Origin: Marinobacter salexigens
GTDB lineage: Bacteria > Pseudomonadota > Gammaproteobacteria > Pseudomonadales > Oleiphilaceae
DNA: 64,000 bases
Reading direction: 5' to 3'
Assembly (NCBI RefSeq): GCF_018860765.1
Contig: NZ_JAHKPV010000001.1
Span: forward strand, 243,704 to 307,703
A model generated the notes under the pieces. The model searched no databases and was not told where the DNA came from. It worked only from the letters and a program-made list of their open reading frames with translations. Within the stretch, counting starts at the first letter, position 1, and each line of letters begins with the position of its first letter. The position numbers and the translations under genes are program-made. Shown in pieces: positions 1 to 7,944 of this stretch.

Positions 1-116
1 AAGATGCGCTGGCATTGGCGGAGTACATGCTCGCCCTTGATCACACTTACCCGGCGCCGACCTTACCGACACTGCCGCCAAAAACCGATGAGCCCAAGGA
101 GAACCGCGCGCCATGA
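1..116 (+). CDS. C-terminal end of a cytochrome oxidase-associated protein (partial)
   Basis: An open frame enters from the left edge and stops at TGA 114-116. About 37 residues are visible: an Ala/Leu-rich helix (ALAEYMLALDHTYP) followed by a proline- and lysine-rich tail. The stop overlaps the start of the next gene in an ATGA arrangement, so the two are translationally coupled. The helix resembles the last helix of a class I cytochrome c domain. Next to a membrane cytochrome and a CcoI-type ATPase, the likeliest identity is the cytochrome subunit (CcoO, or a fused CcoN-CcoO) of a cbb3-type oxidase. That is inference from context, because the haem motif lies outside the window. Confidence 0.45.
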   Translation, partial: DALALAEYMLALDHTYPAPTLPTLPPKTDEPKENRAP

Positions 117-769
117 ACCAGCATGATCATCGCGCTCAATTTCGTGAAGCGCCCGAACCGGAAGAAGGCACACGCGCCACGCCCAAGATCGTATTGGTCT
201 GGATCGCCCTATTGATTGTGTGGGGGGTAGGCTATTACGCCTGGCAGATCGGCAAGCCCATGCTGGGTGGTGATAGCCGCTCAGCGGTGGCAACGATGCA
301 GCAGGCACCCAAATCCGCTGACACAAATACCGGTAGCGGTGCGGAAGCCCCGGCGAGTGCGGTTGCCGACAGCAATACAGCCGCCGCAAAACCCGACGGC
401 AAAGCCATTTACAGCGCTCAGTGCAGCGCTTGCCACCAAGCCAACGGGCAAGGTGTACCGGGCGCCTTTCCACCGCTGGCTGGAAGTGAGTGGCTGGTAG
501 CCGACGCGACTATTCCTGTGGCTATCGTGCACGACGGCTTGCAAGGCAAGATCGAGGTTTCTGGCAACAGTTTTCAAGGTGTTATGCCTAAATTTGGCGG
601 CACTCTCTCCAATGCAGAGATGGCTGCTGTTCTGAGCTATGCCCGCAGCGAATGGGGCAACAGCGCCAGCGAGATAGACCCGGCGGCAGTAACTGAACAC
701 GTGGAGCGCTTCGGCAAGCGCGGGGACTGGTCTGCCAAGGAACTCAAGGAGGTTTTCGGGGAGCCCTGA
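113..769 (+). CDS. Membrane-anchored mono-haem c-type cytochrome (CcoP-like)
   Basis: The protein has 218 residues. A short cytoplasmic N-terminus is followed by one membrane helix (about residues 25-47), a low-complexity Ala/Ser/Thr linker (about 55-95), and one class I cytochrome c domain with the haem site CSACH near residue 105 and an axial-Met candidate in GVMPKFGG. It should hold haem on the periplasmic side and pass electrons to a terminal oxidase. Canonical CcoP carries two haems and is about 300 residues long, so this is a shortened, single-haem form. Its start overlaps the preceding stop, and the ccoI-like gene follows one base after its stop, so the three form one operon. A subunit III role is inferred from the neighbours. 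Confidence 0.7.
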   Translation: MNQHDHRAQFREAPEPEEGTRATPKIVLVWIALLIVWGVGYYAWQIGKPMLGGDSRSAVATMQQAPKSADTNTGSGAEAPASAVADSNTAAAKPDGKAIYSAQCSACHQANGQGVPGAFPPLAGSEWLVADATIPVAIVHDGLQGKIEVSGNSFQGVMPKFGGTLSNAEMAAVLSYARSEWGNSASEIDPAAVTEHVERFGKRGDWSAKELKEVFGEP

Positions 770-770
770 A

Positions 771-2969
771 ATGGTCGCTAACAACGGGAGCACAGCACAG
801 AAAGAGCAAAACCAGACCATCCTGATGGTTGAGGGGATGCGTTGTGGAAGCTGTGCTATCGCTGTTGAAGCTTTATTGAAGAAACAGCCGGGCGTTAGTG
901 ACGCCGCTGTCAACTTCGCAGCAGACGTTGCCATGGTTTGCTGGGATGGAGAAAAGCCGCCCTTGGCCGAGCTTCAGCAAGCTGTTGCCCGCCTGGGCTA
1001 CCGTTTGCACAGTTCGGTTGACCCAGACCGCAGCAAGCTGCAAGCAGCGTCGGTGCGCAAGCATCTACAAAGTCGCCTCGCCGTTGCAGTGGTTTTCGGC
1101 ATGTGGTGCATGATGCCAGCCCTGCTGATTTATCTGGCTCCACTGGGTGCAGTAGAGTCGGAAGCTCTATGGCCACTTGCGCTGGCCAGCGGCCTGTTCG
1201 CTGCGCCAGTTGTGCTCTATTCAGGCTCCCACTTCTACCGGGTGGGCTGGCGAACCCTTATTGCAGGTGCGCCGGGCCTAGATAGCCTGATCTTTCTGGC
1301 GGTATTCGCGGCCTGCATAATCTCGGCTTGGCAACTCACCGCTGGCAGATATCACGTGTACTTCGACGCCGCCGTTATGCTGATCACTTTCCAACTAATC
1401 GCGAGATTACTGGATACCAGCGTGCGTCGGCGCGCCTCGGAAATCATCCGCCGCTATCTTCAGCACGTACCCGAACAGGTCACCCTAAGAACCGCGACAG
1501 GAAAACTGGAAACCTGGCCAGCCGCAGATATTAAAACCGGCGAACGTATTGTGCTCCGGGCCGGTGAACAATTGGCGCTGGATGGCTTGATTGTGCATGG
1601 GCAAGGTCAAGCCGATCTCGCCATGCTGACGGGCGAGCACATGCCGCAGTCACTTAGCCCGGGCGCCGAATTGCTAGCAGGCTGCCAGTTGCTCGAAGGG
1701 GAGCTTGAACTGGTCATAACCGCCAGCACCGGCCAGCGTCGTATCGACCGGTTATCCCGCTCCATCAGCGCTTTGCTCAGCCGCAAAACCACTCTACAGC
1801 GACTCACTGATCGCATTGCCCGCATTCTTTTACCGGTTATCCTAATTGCCGCCGCACTGGCGGTTGGCCTGGCCCTTGCTCAAGGCGTTCCGGTACCAGA
1901 GGCAGCGGCCCGTGGGCTAGCAGTTATGATCATCAGTTGCCCCTGCGCCCTCAGCTTGGCCATCCCTCTGGTGATCACCATGGGCCATGCCAATATGATC
2001 AACCACGGCATTGTGTTGCAGGATCCAGCGGCTCTTGAGGCTGCCGCCGAAGTAGGTGCGATTGTATTCGACAAAACCGGCACATTAACTACAGGCGAGC
2101 CCAGCGTAGACAGCATCACGCCGGTCGGCCAATGGACCCAAAGGCAGCTATTGCAGTTGGCACAGGATACGCTCAGGGAATCCACGCACCCCGTTGCCCG
2201 AGGTCTAATGACGGAATTGGCCTCGCCACTTGCAGCAGCTCCAGAGGGCACACGAGAAAGCATTACCGGTGCGGGTACGCGCTGGGTGAGCGATGCAAAT
2301 GTCACTCTGGCGGGTCGCGCGAGCTGGCTAAGGGAACAGGGTGTCAAGGTACCTCCAAGCGAAGATACCGGAATGAGCGTTCATTTGGCCTGTAATGGGC
2401 TTTATGCAGGCAAGATTGGATTTCACGAAACCCTCAGACTGGAGTCGATAGCAACGATCCGCCAGCTTGTGCATCAGGGCTATGCCATCTATTTGCTCAG
2501 TGGCGATACCCGCAAGGCTTGTCTCGATCTGGCCAAGCGCCTTGGTATTGCACCAGAGCACGTGCTCTCAGAGTACTCGCCCGAGCAGAAACACAGCTTT
2601 ATCGACAATCTGGAAAAACAGACTCCCACCGTATTTGTGGGTGACGGCCTCAACGATGGCTTGGCTCTGGCCGGTGCCAGGTTGGGTATCGCCGTCGGCA
2701 ACGCCGCATCCGCCACGGGTGCCGCAGCGGCAGTCTACCTCACAGAATGCATCGACAAAGTGCCCGTCACCCTGCAATTGGCACAGCGGGCGCGCAAACT
2801 CATGTACCAGAACCTCTTCTGGGCAGTGGGCTACAACGCTCTGGTGATACCGCTGGCGGTTATAGGCTGGATTCAGCCGGTGATTGCCGCCATTGCCATG
2901 TCACTCAGCAGCCTCTGTGTTCTGCTCAACAGCCTGCGCATGCAAAAGCAGACACATCCTTGCCTTTAA
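771..2969 (+). CDS. ccoI: Heavy-metal (copper) P1B-type ATPase, CcoI type
   Basis: This 732-residue protein is a P1B copper-transporting ATPase. An N-terminal heavy-metal-associated domain has the GMRCGSCA metal site (Cys about 25 and 28). The membrane helices include the ion-coordinating CPC motif (SCPCALSL, about residue 390). The phosphorylation motif DKTGT lies near residue 434 and the hinge GDGLNDG near residue 623. In cbb3 oxidase loci the enzyme exports copper needed to assemble the binuclear centre. The gene starts one base after the stop of the mono-haem cytochrome gene, which supports CcoI (CopA2-like) over a detoxifying CopA. No metal-responsive regulator is adjacent. Confidence 0.82.
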   Translation: MVANNGSTAQKEQNQTILMVEGMRCGSCAIAVEALLKKQPGVSDAAVNFAADVAMVCWDGEKPPLAELQQAVARLGYRLHSSVDPDRSKLQAASVRKHLQSRLAVAVVFGMWCMMPALLIYLAPLGAVESEALWPLALASGLFAAPVVLYSGSHFYRVGWRTLIAGAPGLDSLIFLAVFAACIISAWQLTAGRYHVYFDAAVMLITFQLIARLLDTSVRRRASEIIRRYLQHVPEQVTLRTATGKLETWPAADIKTGERIVLRAGEQLALDGLIVHGQGQADLAMLTGEHMPQSLSPGAELLAGCQLLEGELELVITASTGQRRIDRLSRSISALLSRKTTLQRLTDRIARILLPVILIAAALAVGLALAQGVPVPEAAARGLAVMIISCPCALSLAIPLVITMGHANMINHGIVLQDPAALEAAAEVGAIVFDKTGTLTTGEPSVDSITPVGQWTQRQLLQLAQDTLRESTHPVARGLMTELASPLAAAPEGTRESITGAGTRWVSDANVTLAGRASWLREQGVKVPPSEDTGMSVHLACNGLYAGKIGFHETLRLESIATIRQLVHQGYAIYLLSGDTRKACLDLAKRLGIAPEHVLSEYSPEQKHSFIDNLEKQTPTVFVGDGLNDGLALAGARLGIAVGNAASATGAAAAVYLTECIDKVPVTLQLAQRARKLMYQNLFWAVGYNALVIPLAVIGWIQPVIAAIAMSLSSLCVLLNSLRMQKQTHPCL

Positions 2970-3015
2970 TTCCAAAGCTGCTATGGTGCCGTCAACCTCA
3001 ATGAAGGAGCTTTCC

Positions 3016-3054
3016 ATGGTTTCTTTAATCCCACTTTCGATTACCTTCCATTAG
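3016..3054 (+). other. Possible 12-codon leader ORF
   Basis: An ATG at 3016 follows a strong AAGGAG at 3004-3009 with a 6-nt spacer and opens a 12-residue frame (MVSLIPLSITFH) ending at TAG. Three bases beyond the stop is a GCGAGC/GCTCGC inverted repeat (3058-3063 and 3077-3082). The longer gene 3171-3497 lies about 115 bases downstream and has a weak ribosome site of its own. This could be a leader peptide or the remnant of a gene start, or it could be chance. Nothing in the peptide suggests amino-acid-sensing attenuation. Confidence 0.25.
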
Positions 3055-3170
3055 TCGGCGAGCCCCGCCATTCGGTGCTCGCGAGCTTTCCTATGTTTTT
3101 GTAGAACACAATCGACAAAACGCTTGTGGTACCCGCAACAACAGAATTCTTAGTAGATAGAGATACTGAC

Positions 3171-3497
3171 ATGATGATGAATGTAGGTTTTAACCTGGGT
3201 TCACGTGATATCAAAACACTTAACGCAAAGCTGGGAAGGATTTACCGCAACCCCGTCACATCGCCTAAAAATACGGCGTTGATTGGCAGCACAGTTACGC
3301 TGATTAACTGCTTGGACTCTTCCGTGCTCACCTTCCGCTTAACGGATTCCAGCACCGGCCATGGCGGCGAAAAAGATAACGTATGCATAGGTTCCCCCTT
3401 CGGCCTTGCACTACTAGGCACCAAACCGGGCAGCGTGGTTAAGTTAGGGTTGTCCAACGAAGAAGGCCATGCCGTAGTGCTAAAAGTATCAAGCTGA
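3171..3497 (+). CDS. GreA/GreB C-terminal-domain protein (Rnk-like)
   Basis: From ATG 3171 the protein has 108 residues; an in-frame GTG at 3126 would add 15. Residues about 37-105 match the FKBP-like C-terminal domain of transcript-cleavage factors GreA/GreB and of Rnk, including the GSTVTL opening strand and the signature CIGSPFGLALLGTKPGSVV. The long N-terminal coiled coil that GreA inserts into the RNA polymerase secondary channel is absent and replaced by about 35 residues, an architecture closest to Rnk. An RNA polymerase-binding role is known for the family. The effect here cannot be read from sequence. I preferred ATG 3171 because no ribosome site precedes GTG 3126. Confidence 0.65.
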   Translation: MMMNVGFNLGSRDIKTLNAKLGRIYRNPVTSPKNTALIGSTVTLINCLDSSVLTFRLTDSSTGHGGEKDNVCIGSPFGLALLGTKPGSVVKLGLSNEEGHAVVLKVSS

Positions 3498-3517
3498 CTC
3501 TATTGAGCTGAAACCCG

Positions 3518-3584
3518 GTCACTCGGGCACAGCATTAAGGGACTCCCCTGCCACCCGCAATTGACACTGGCGCGCCCGAGTGAC
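3518..3584. repeat. 11-bp inverted repeat with 45-nt spacer
   Basis: GTCACTCGGGC at 3518-3528 is exactly repeated in inverse as GCCCGAGTGAC at 3574-3584. The repeat sits between the GreA/GreB-domain gene and the AraC-type gene, ending about 54 bases before the preferred AraC start. It could form a large stem, act as a factor-independent terminator lacking a T-run, or be a pair of operator half-sites. Confidence 0.45.
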
Positions 3585-3637
3585 ATGTTTGCATCCGTTT
3601 AGTGCAAACAACAATAACAGCGCCGAGTACTCCAAGC

Positions 3638-4666
3638 ATGTTGATCTTGACCGGTTTTGGTCTGGCTTGTCTGGTCATTCTACTGATTACCACAACCCAC
3701 GAATTACACCATTCATCCGCTGCGCGGGTGTTTGCGATTTTTCTCATTGCCAGCGCCGGGTTCTTGCTCCACCCGCTCACCCCTCCTAGTTGGCAATGGC
3801 TCACCCTGAATCTGGAAGTGATGGTGCCAGCCTTATTTTGGCTGCTTTGTCAGGCTACATTCCGCCAGCGTATCAATCTACGGTCAGGCTGGGGCGCGAT
3901 GGCGCTTTACAGCGTTGTTGCGCCCTGGACAACAAGACTGTTCATCAGCCACCAAAGCGCCGAAGGCATGCTGCTGTTTTTCGGCTGGGAACTGGGTGAG
4001 TTATTTGAATTTTTTATCATCGCCAACGGCTTCTGGGTTGTACTCGCAGACTGGCCTGCCGACCTTGTAGAGCCACGCCGAAAGCTCAGGGCCCTCGTTT
4101 TTTTTATCGCAGGTACCGCCGTGCTCTTGGTCGCGTTGGCATTCAATTTGGGTACGGCTTACGCGATAAACCGGGCGCTGGTGGTCTCTATTGCCGGTGT
4201 CGCAATAGCCACTTTTCTGTTGCAAGGCAGGTTCAACGAACTGTCATTCCGTCAGGGGCCCACGCCGCCCGCTGAGCCCGAGCACTGCGACCCGGTCAAC
4301 GACAGCCCCCCTCAAACGACAGATATCCAGCTCGAACACGCAGAGCGCCTTTCCAGCCTTATGCAACAAGGCTATTACCGAACAGAGCATCTAACCCTAA
4401 AAATGCTAGCTGAACAGCTGGAGCTCCCGGAGTACCGCACCCGGGCACTCATTAACAAGCAATTGGGTTATCGCAACTTCAACGATTACATCAATCAACT
4501 ACGAATTGCGGAAGCTTCAAAACGCTTGGTCTCAGCCCCGGAGACGCCGGTGCTCAACATTGCGCTGGATGTCGGATACAGAACTCTCAGCTCATTCAAC
4601 CGTGCATTCCGAGAAATCAAGCAGTCTACGCCTACCGAATTTCGTCGGAATAACACAGTTTCATAG
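3638..4666 (+). CDS. AraC-family regulator with N-terminal membrane domain
   Basis: The first about 210 residues contain six or seven hydrophobic segments, which place the N-terminal half in the inner membrane. An acidic linker follows, then a C-terminal AraC-type DNA-binding domain of about 100 residues with two helix-turn-helix units (LTLKMLAEQLELPEYRTRALIN and VLNIALDVGYRTLSSFNRAF regions). Membrane-bound AraC regulators of this kind usually sense envelope or small-molecule signals, but the ligand cannot be inferred. The start is uncertain: ATG 3638 gives 342 residues, and in-frame GTG 3602 adds 12. The gene converges on the di-haem cytochrome gene with only 2 bases between the stops, so the lipoprotein pair is a plausible but unproven target. 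Confidence 0.75.
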   Translation: MLILTGFGLACLVILLITTTHELHHSSAARVFAIFLIASAGFLLHPLTPPSWQWLTLNLEVMVPALFWLLCQATFRQRINLRSGWGAMALYSVVAPWTTRLFISHQSAEGMLLFFGWELGELFEFFIIANGFWVVLADWPADLVEPRRKLRALVFFIAGTAVLLVALAFNLGTAYAINRALVVSIAGVAIATFLLQGRFNELSFRQGPTPPAEPEHCDPVNDSPPQTTDIQLEHAERLSSLMQQGYYRTEHLTLKMLAEQLELPEYRTRALINKQLGYRNFNDYINQLRIAEASKRLVSAPETPVLNIALDVGYRTLSSFNRAFREIKQSTPTEFRRNNTVS

Positions 4667-4668
4667 CA

Positions 4669-5961
4669 TTAAGGTGCGGGCGAACAACTTGCCGAAGGCA
4701 ATTGGTTAATCCAACTACTTACAAGCGCTACACCTTCTTGATGCACGGTATTGCGCGCAAGTTCTGGCATTTTATGGCGGTTATCGTCAGTCGACATACG
4801 GAACAGCAAGTACGAATTATCCGGGCTGCCCGGAATGACATCGTATGGATACCCCACCTTTCCTCCAGCGACCGGCTCTTTGCAAACGCCGAACTTGCTA
4901 GGAGAGTCTGCATAAACTCGGTTGTACTCCAGTTGCACACCACTACTACCAGCAGGCCCAGCGTAATCGACTGGCAACGTTAGGTCTGCCCGGTGGCAGT
5001 GGGCACAATTAATGTCGAGGTAGGCTCGCGCAGCGCTGTTTAATTCATCGCCACTGAGCGAAGCAACGGGCACCTGATCATTGAACACTGGCGCCATCTC
5101 TACAGTCTGCATATCAAATGGCAAGCCCGTTAGCAGCTCACCTTCTGCCAAATATTGCAGCTGGTTGTATACCGTTCCATCGGCATAGGCATAGTCTTTG
5201 TTTAGGTAGCGCGCCTTCGGGCCAATAGGCAGAAAAATCTGCCCGCGGTCGTCATCCGAACCCGCCAGATTGGGCACGATAGAGTGACACGAACTGCAAT
5301 CCGCAGCATTTGGCACCGAATAATCAAACGTAATCTCTTGCCCCTGATTATTTATGGTTGTGAGGCCGTTCAGGCGCTTACCGGCGATGGCCAGAGTAGC
5401 GTCGGATTCTGACGACCAGTAATAGGGCAGCGCGACCCAACCACTGGTGCGGTGGATCAGCAACCGAGTTTCAATAACCTGCTCATCGCCATCACGGAAG
5501 GACGTGTTTTCGGGTAACGCAAAGGTTTTGGTGATGACAGTTCCTACCGGGAAATCGAGCACCTCCGACGCGTTGTAACTAACTGATTTGCCTTCAGGCA
5601 CAAATATAAAACGGTACTTGCTTGTGTAGTCAGAGAACAAAGCCGTAGACAAGTCATAAGGAACGCCACCCCGAGTTGGTGCTGCAGTCGGATCACTGGC
5701 ATTGGTAAACAGGTTGTAGTCCGACAGCTTGGGACACGCCTCGCTCATCAACGCGTTCCAGTTAACTCCAGAAGTAGTCGCATCGCAGCTTCCCTCTGCC
5801 CCCGTCGGCGAGCCCGCTCCGGCATTCAGTGCGTTGCTGGCAGGCGGGGGTGTACCACCATCGGGAGCCCCGCCATCACTGTCACTACTGCTACCGCCAC
5901 ACGCTGCCAAAAACAAAGAGGCCGCCATAATCGCTATTGTCGTTTTATTGTTACTTCTCAT
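4669..5961 (-). CDS. Di-haem c-type cytochrome lipoprotein (SO_2930/TIGR03806-like)
   Basis: From ATG 5961 the protein has 430 residues. It begins with a lipoprotein signal (lipobox LAAC) followed by a Ser/Gly/Asp-rich linker. Two haem-binding motifs are visible, CSSCH in the middle and CAHCH in the C-terminal third. The body matches the conserved hypothetical family typified by Shewanella SO_2930. The longer frame from 6015 would put 18 residues before the signal peptide and is unlikely. The gene lies 101 bases downstream of the beta-helix lipoprotein gene on the same strand, and this pairing is typical of the family. An extracytoplasmic electron-transfer role is implied by the haems, but no substrate is known. 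Confidence 0.75.
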   Translation of the reverse strand: MRSNNKTTIAIMAASLFLAACGGSSSDSDGGAPDGGTPPPASNALNAGAGSPTGAEGSCDATTSGVNWNALMSEACPKLSDYNLFTNASDPTAAPTRGGVPYDLSTALFSDYTSKYRFIFVPEGKSVSYNASEVLDFPVGTVITKTFALPENTSFRDGDEQVIETRLLIHRTSGWVALPYYWSSESDATLAIAGKRLNGLTTINNQGQEITFDYSVPNAADCSSCHSIVPNLAGSDDDRGQIFLPIGPKARYLNKDYAYADGTVYNQLQYLAEGELLTGLPFDMQTVEMAPVFNDQVPVASLSGDELNSAARAYLDINCAHCHRADLTLPVDYAGPAGSSGVQLEYNRVYADSPSKFGVCKEPVAGGKVGYPYDVIPGSPDNSYLLFRMSTDDNRHKMPELARNTVHQEGVALVSSWINQLPSASCSPAP

Positions 5962-6062
5962 AAGTAATGCTCTCGTGCCGCAGCATGTCACCGGGGCAAA
6001 GCTTTCCGATGACATGCCGCATTGACTCTCTTACAAGGTAGATTACTGCTCAAAGGGCCTGA

Positions 6063-7622
6063 TTAAAGTGCGCAGGCCGCTTCCGCCAAATCATCCCCAG
6101 TACAACCGTAGATATTATTTCTGAAGTTCACCACCGCAGGCGGCAAGCGCGGCTGGGTGCAATTGAGGTAGGTATTGTTGACCATCTGATCAATCAACAA
6201 GTGAGGCAGCGGATTACCCTCAGCATCAATCTGTGTCACGTCCGCAGGGCTGGTTGGGTAAACTAAGCCAGTGTTAACGTCCTCATACTCCGGCGCCGGA
6301 TTGCCGTTGATATTGCGGTTCGCACAAATCCGGTCTTCAGGACCATACGGATCGTAGTTCACACCGTCCGCAGCGGCATCTGCCCCCACAATCATATTAA
6401 ACCCGGCAAGATCCGTGGTGTTTGACAGCAGCTCGCCGATGCCATCATAGAGGATAGCCGGGAAGGTTTGCGCCATACCTGTGCTGTTCTGATCAGAGGT
6501 GTAGCCACCAATAATGGGTGCTAGTAGGTCCCCACGTGGGGCTCCGCCATTACGGGCGATCGTGTTGTCGTGCAGATAGACGTTCTTCAGTATCGGGCTC
6601 CAACCATCAGCTATGGTTGCGCCGAAGCTCGTCGGGTAGCTCGCCACATCATCCTCAATTAAGAAGTAGCTGGTAATAGCAACTGCAGTGGTGTCGTTAT
6701 CCGTAATCTGGTTGTTGTAGACCTCCACATCACTGGAGGAAAGGATAATAACCCCTGTGCCAGGCGGCACGGCACCGACCACACCTGCACCTACGTTATC
6801 GGCGTTGTTTGCGTAAATCTGGTTATTGAAAATCCTCACATTGCTACCATAGGCTTTGTCCAGCCCCGGCAAATCGAACGACAAAATACCGCCAGAGTTT
6901 CCAACTGCAATGTTGTTGTAAACATCGGCCATGCTGGAGTTTTCGATTTCAATACCTGCAACGTTGTTTTTCGCCGTGTTGTTACGCACCACGATGTTCT
7001 CTGACTGGCCAACGTAGATGCCCGCATCCGCCGAGCCATATGCGTAGTTGTTTTCCATCAGCACGTTCTGGCTTTTCAGCGGGTACAGGCCATAGGCGCC
7101 GTTATCTGATTCCAGTTCGCCTTCCCAAACGGTCGCGGTGTTGGTGATGTGAATGCCGTTTACGTTGGTCGTTTTGATGCCGTTTTTAGGGGCCTCGTAA
7201 ACACCCAAATCTCGAACGGTAATACCGTTGCCGCCCTGAAAACGAAACGCGTCGTCGCCATTGGATGCGCTGAAATCGAGAATCGTCTCATTCATACCAT
7301 AGCCAGCGATCGTAAGCCCTCTTGCGCTATTCACAACAATACTTTCTGTCACAACAAACCGGCCTTTCGGCAGCACTACCAACGCATCTTCCGGGGCCTC
7401 AAACAAGGCCAAAGAAAGCGCTTCGGTGATATTCTCGCCGTCTGCAACATCCGGGGCTACGAAGATGGCACCTTCCGGAATTACAAATCCAGAGGTGGTT
7501 GTTCCAACAACGCTTTGGGCATCTTCGCCGTCTTTACCGTCATCCCCACAACCTGCTAACAGCAATCCGCTGGCTAATGCTGAGATCGTGAAAATTTTTG
7601 AGAGCTTCGTTCTATGACGCAT
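6063..7622 (-). CDS. Parallel beta-helix repeat lipoprotein (SO_2929/TIGR03805-like)
   Basis: The 519-residue product starts at ATG 7622, behind AAGGGG. It has a lipoprotein signal ending in LLAGC and a Gly/Asp-rich linker. The body (about residues 65-400) shows repeated right-handed parallel beta-helix turns with asparagine ladders, for example IHITNT, VLMENNYAYG, IVVRNNTAKNN, VRIFNNQIYAN, VEVYNNQITDN and VYLHDNTIARN. The fold is shared with pectate lyases and other polysaccharide-acting proteins, but no catalytic residues are evident. The C-terminal about 100 residues contain paired cysteines. It is upstream of, and probably co-transcribed with, the di-haem lipoprotein. Function is unknown; a surface polymer- or substrate-binding role is one possibility. 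Confidence 0.75.
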   Translation of the reverse strand: MRHRTKLSKIFTISALASGLLLAGCGDDGKDGEDAQSVVGTTTSGFVIPEGAIFVAPDVADGENITEALSLALFEAPEDALVVLPKGRFVVTESIVVNSARGLTIAGYGMNETILDFSASNGDDAFRFQGGNGITVRDLGVYEAPKNGIKTTNVNGIHITNTATVWEGELESDNGAYGLYPLKSQNVLMENNYAYGSADAGIYVGQSENIVVRNNTAKNNVAGIEIENSSMADVYNNIAVGNSGGILSFDLPGLDKAYGSNVRIFNNQIYANNADNVGAGVVGAVPPGTGVIILSSSDVEVYNNQITDNDTTAVAITSYFLIEDDVASYPTSFGATIADGWSPILKNVYLHDNTIARNGGAPRGDLLAPIIGGYTSDQNSTGMAQTFPAILYDGIGELLSNTTDLAGFNMIVGADAAADGVNYDPYGPEDRICANRNINGNPAPEYEDVNTGLVYPTSPADVTQIDAEGNPLPHLLIDQMVNNTYLNCTQPRLPPAVVNFRNNIYGCTGDDLAEAACAL

Positions 7623-7911
7623 AGGTGTCCCCTTCTTGCTTATTGTTAGTTTTGCGCAGGCGCGTTCTTGATAAAAATGAACAACGCGTCCCACCAACAC
7701 TATTCATGAGCAATAAGCAAAGCGAGAACAAACGACAATCAGAAACACCAAACCTCTGTGCAATTCCTTCAATGCGCTGTGTCGCAAGGTTTTCACGGCA
7801 TTTTTTTCACTGACGAATTCTTAAAATGATAGCCTTTGAAGGTTTTGACTAGGCTTCTGAGGGTAGGTTCGTGTTTCCAAAACTTGGCGAAAGTAACGCT
7901 CTGAAACAATA
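7623..7911. other. Intergenic region with no gene seen
   Basis: This stretch separates the beta-helix gene start from the nhaD terminator. It is more A/T-rich than its neighbours. Its right end should hold the promoter of the beta-helix/cytochrome pair, but I could not pick a convincing -35/-10 pair. No conserved ORF or RNA gene was recognised. Confidence 0.5.
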
Positions 7912-7934
7912 ACGGAGCCCTGAACGGGCTCCGT
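7912..7934 (-). terminator. Hairpin terminator of nhaD
   Basis: ACGGAGCCC (7912-7920) pairs perfectly with GGGCTCCGT (7926-7934) across a 5-nt loop, giving a 9-bp GC-rich stem 10 bases after the nhaD stop. The minus-strand sequence beyond the stem is T-rich (TTATTGTTTC), which fits intrinsic termination of moderate strength. Confidence 0.7.
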
Positions 7935-7944
7935 GTGAGGGCAA

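Noticed and set aside
281..934. Long minus-strand frame opposite the cytochrome and ccoI genes
   Set aside because: It overlaps two well-supported genes entirely, has no family features and is a shadow frame of high-GC codons.
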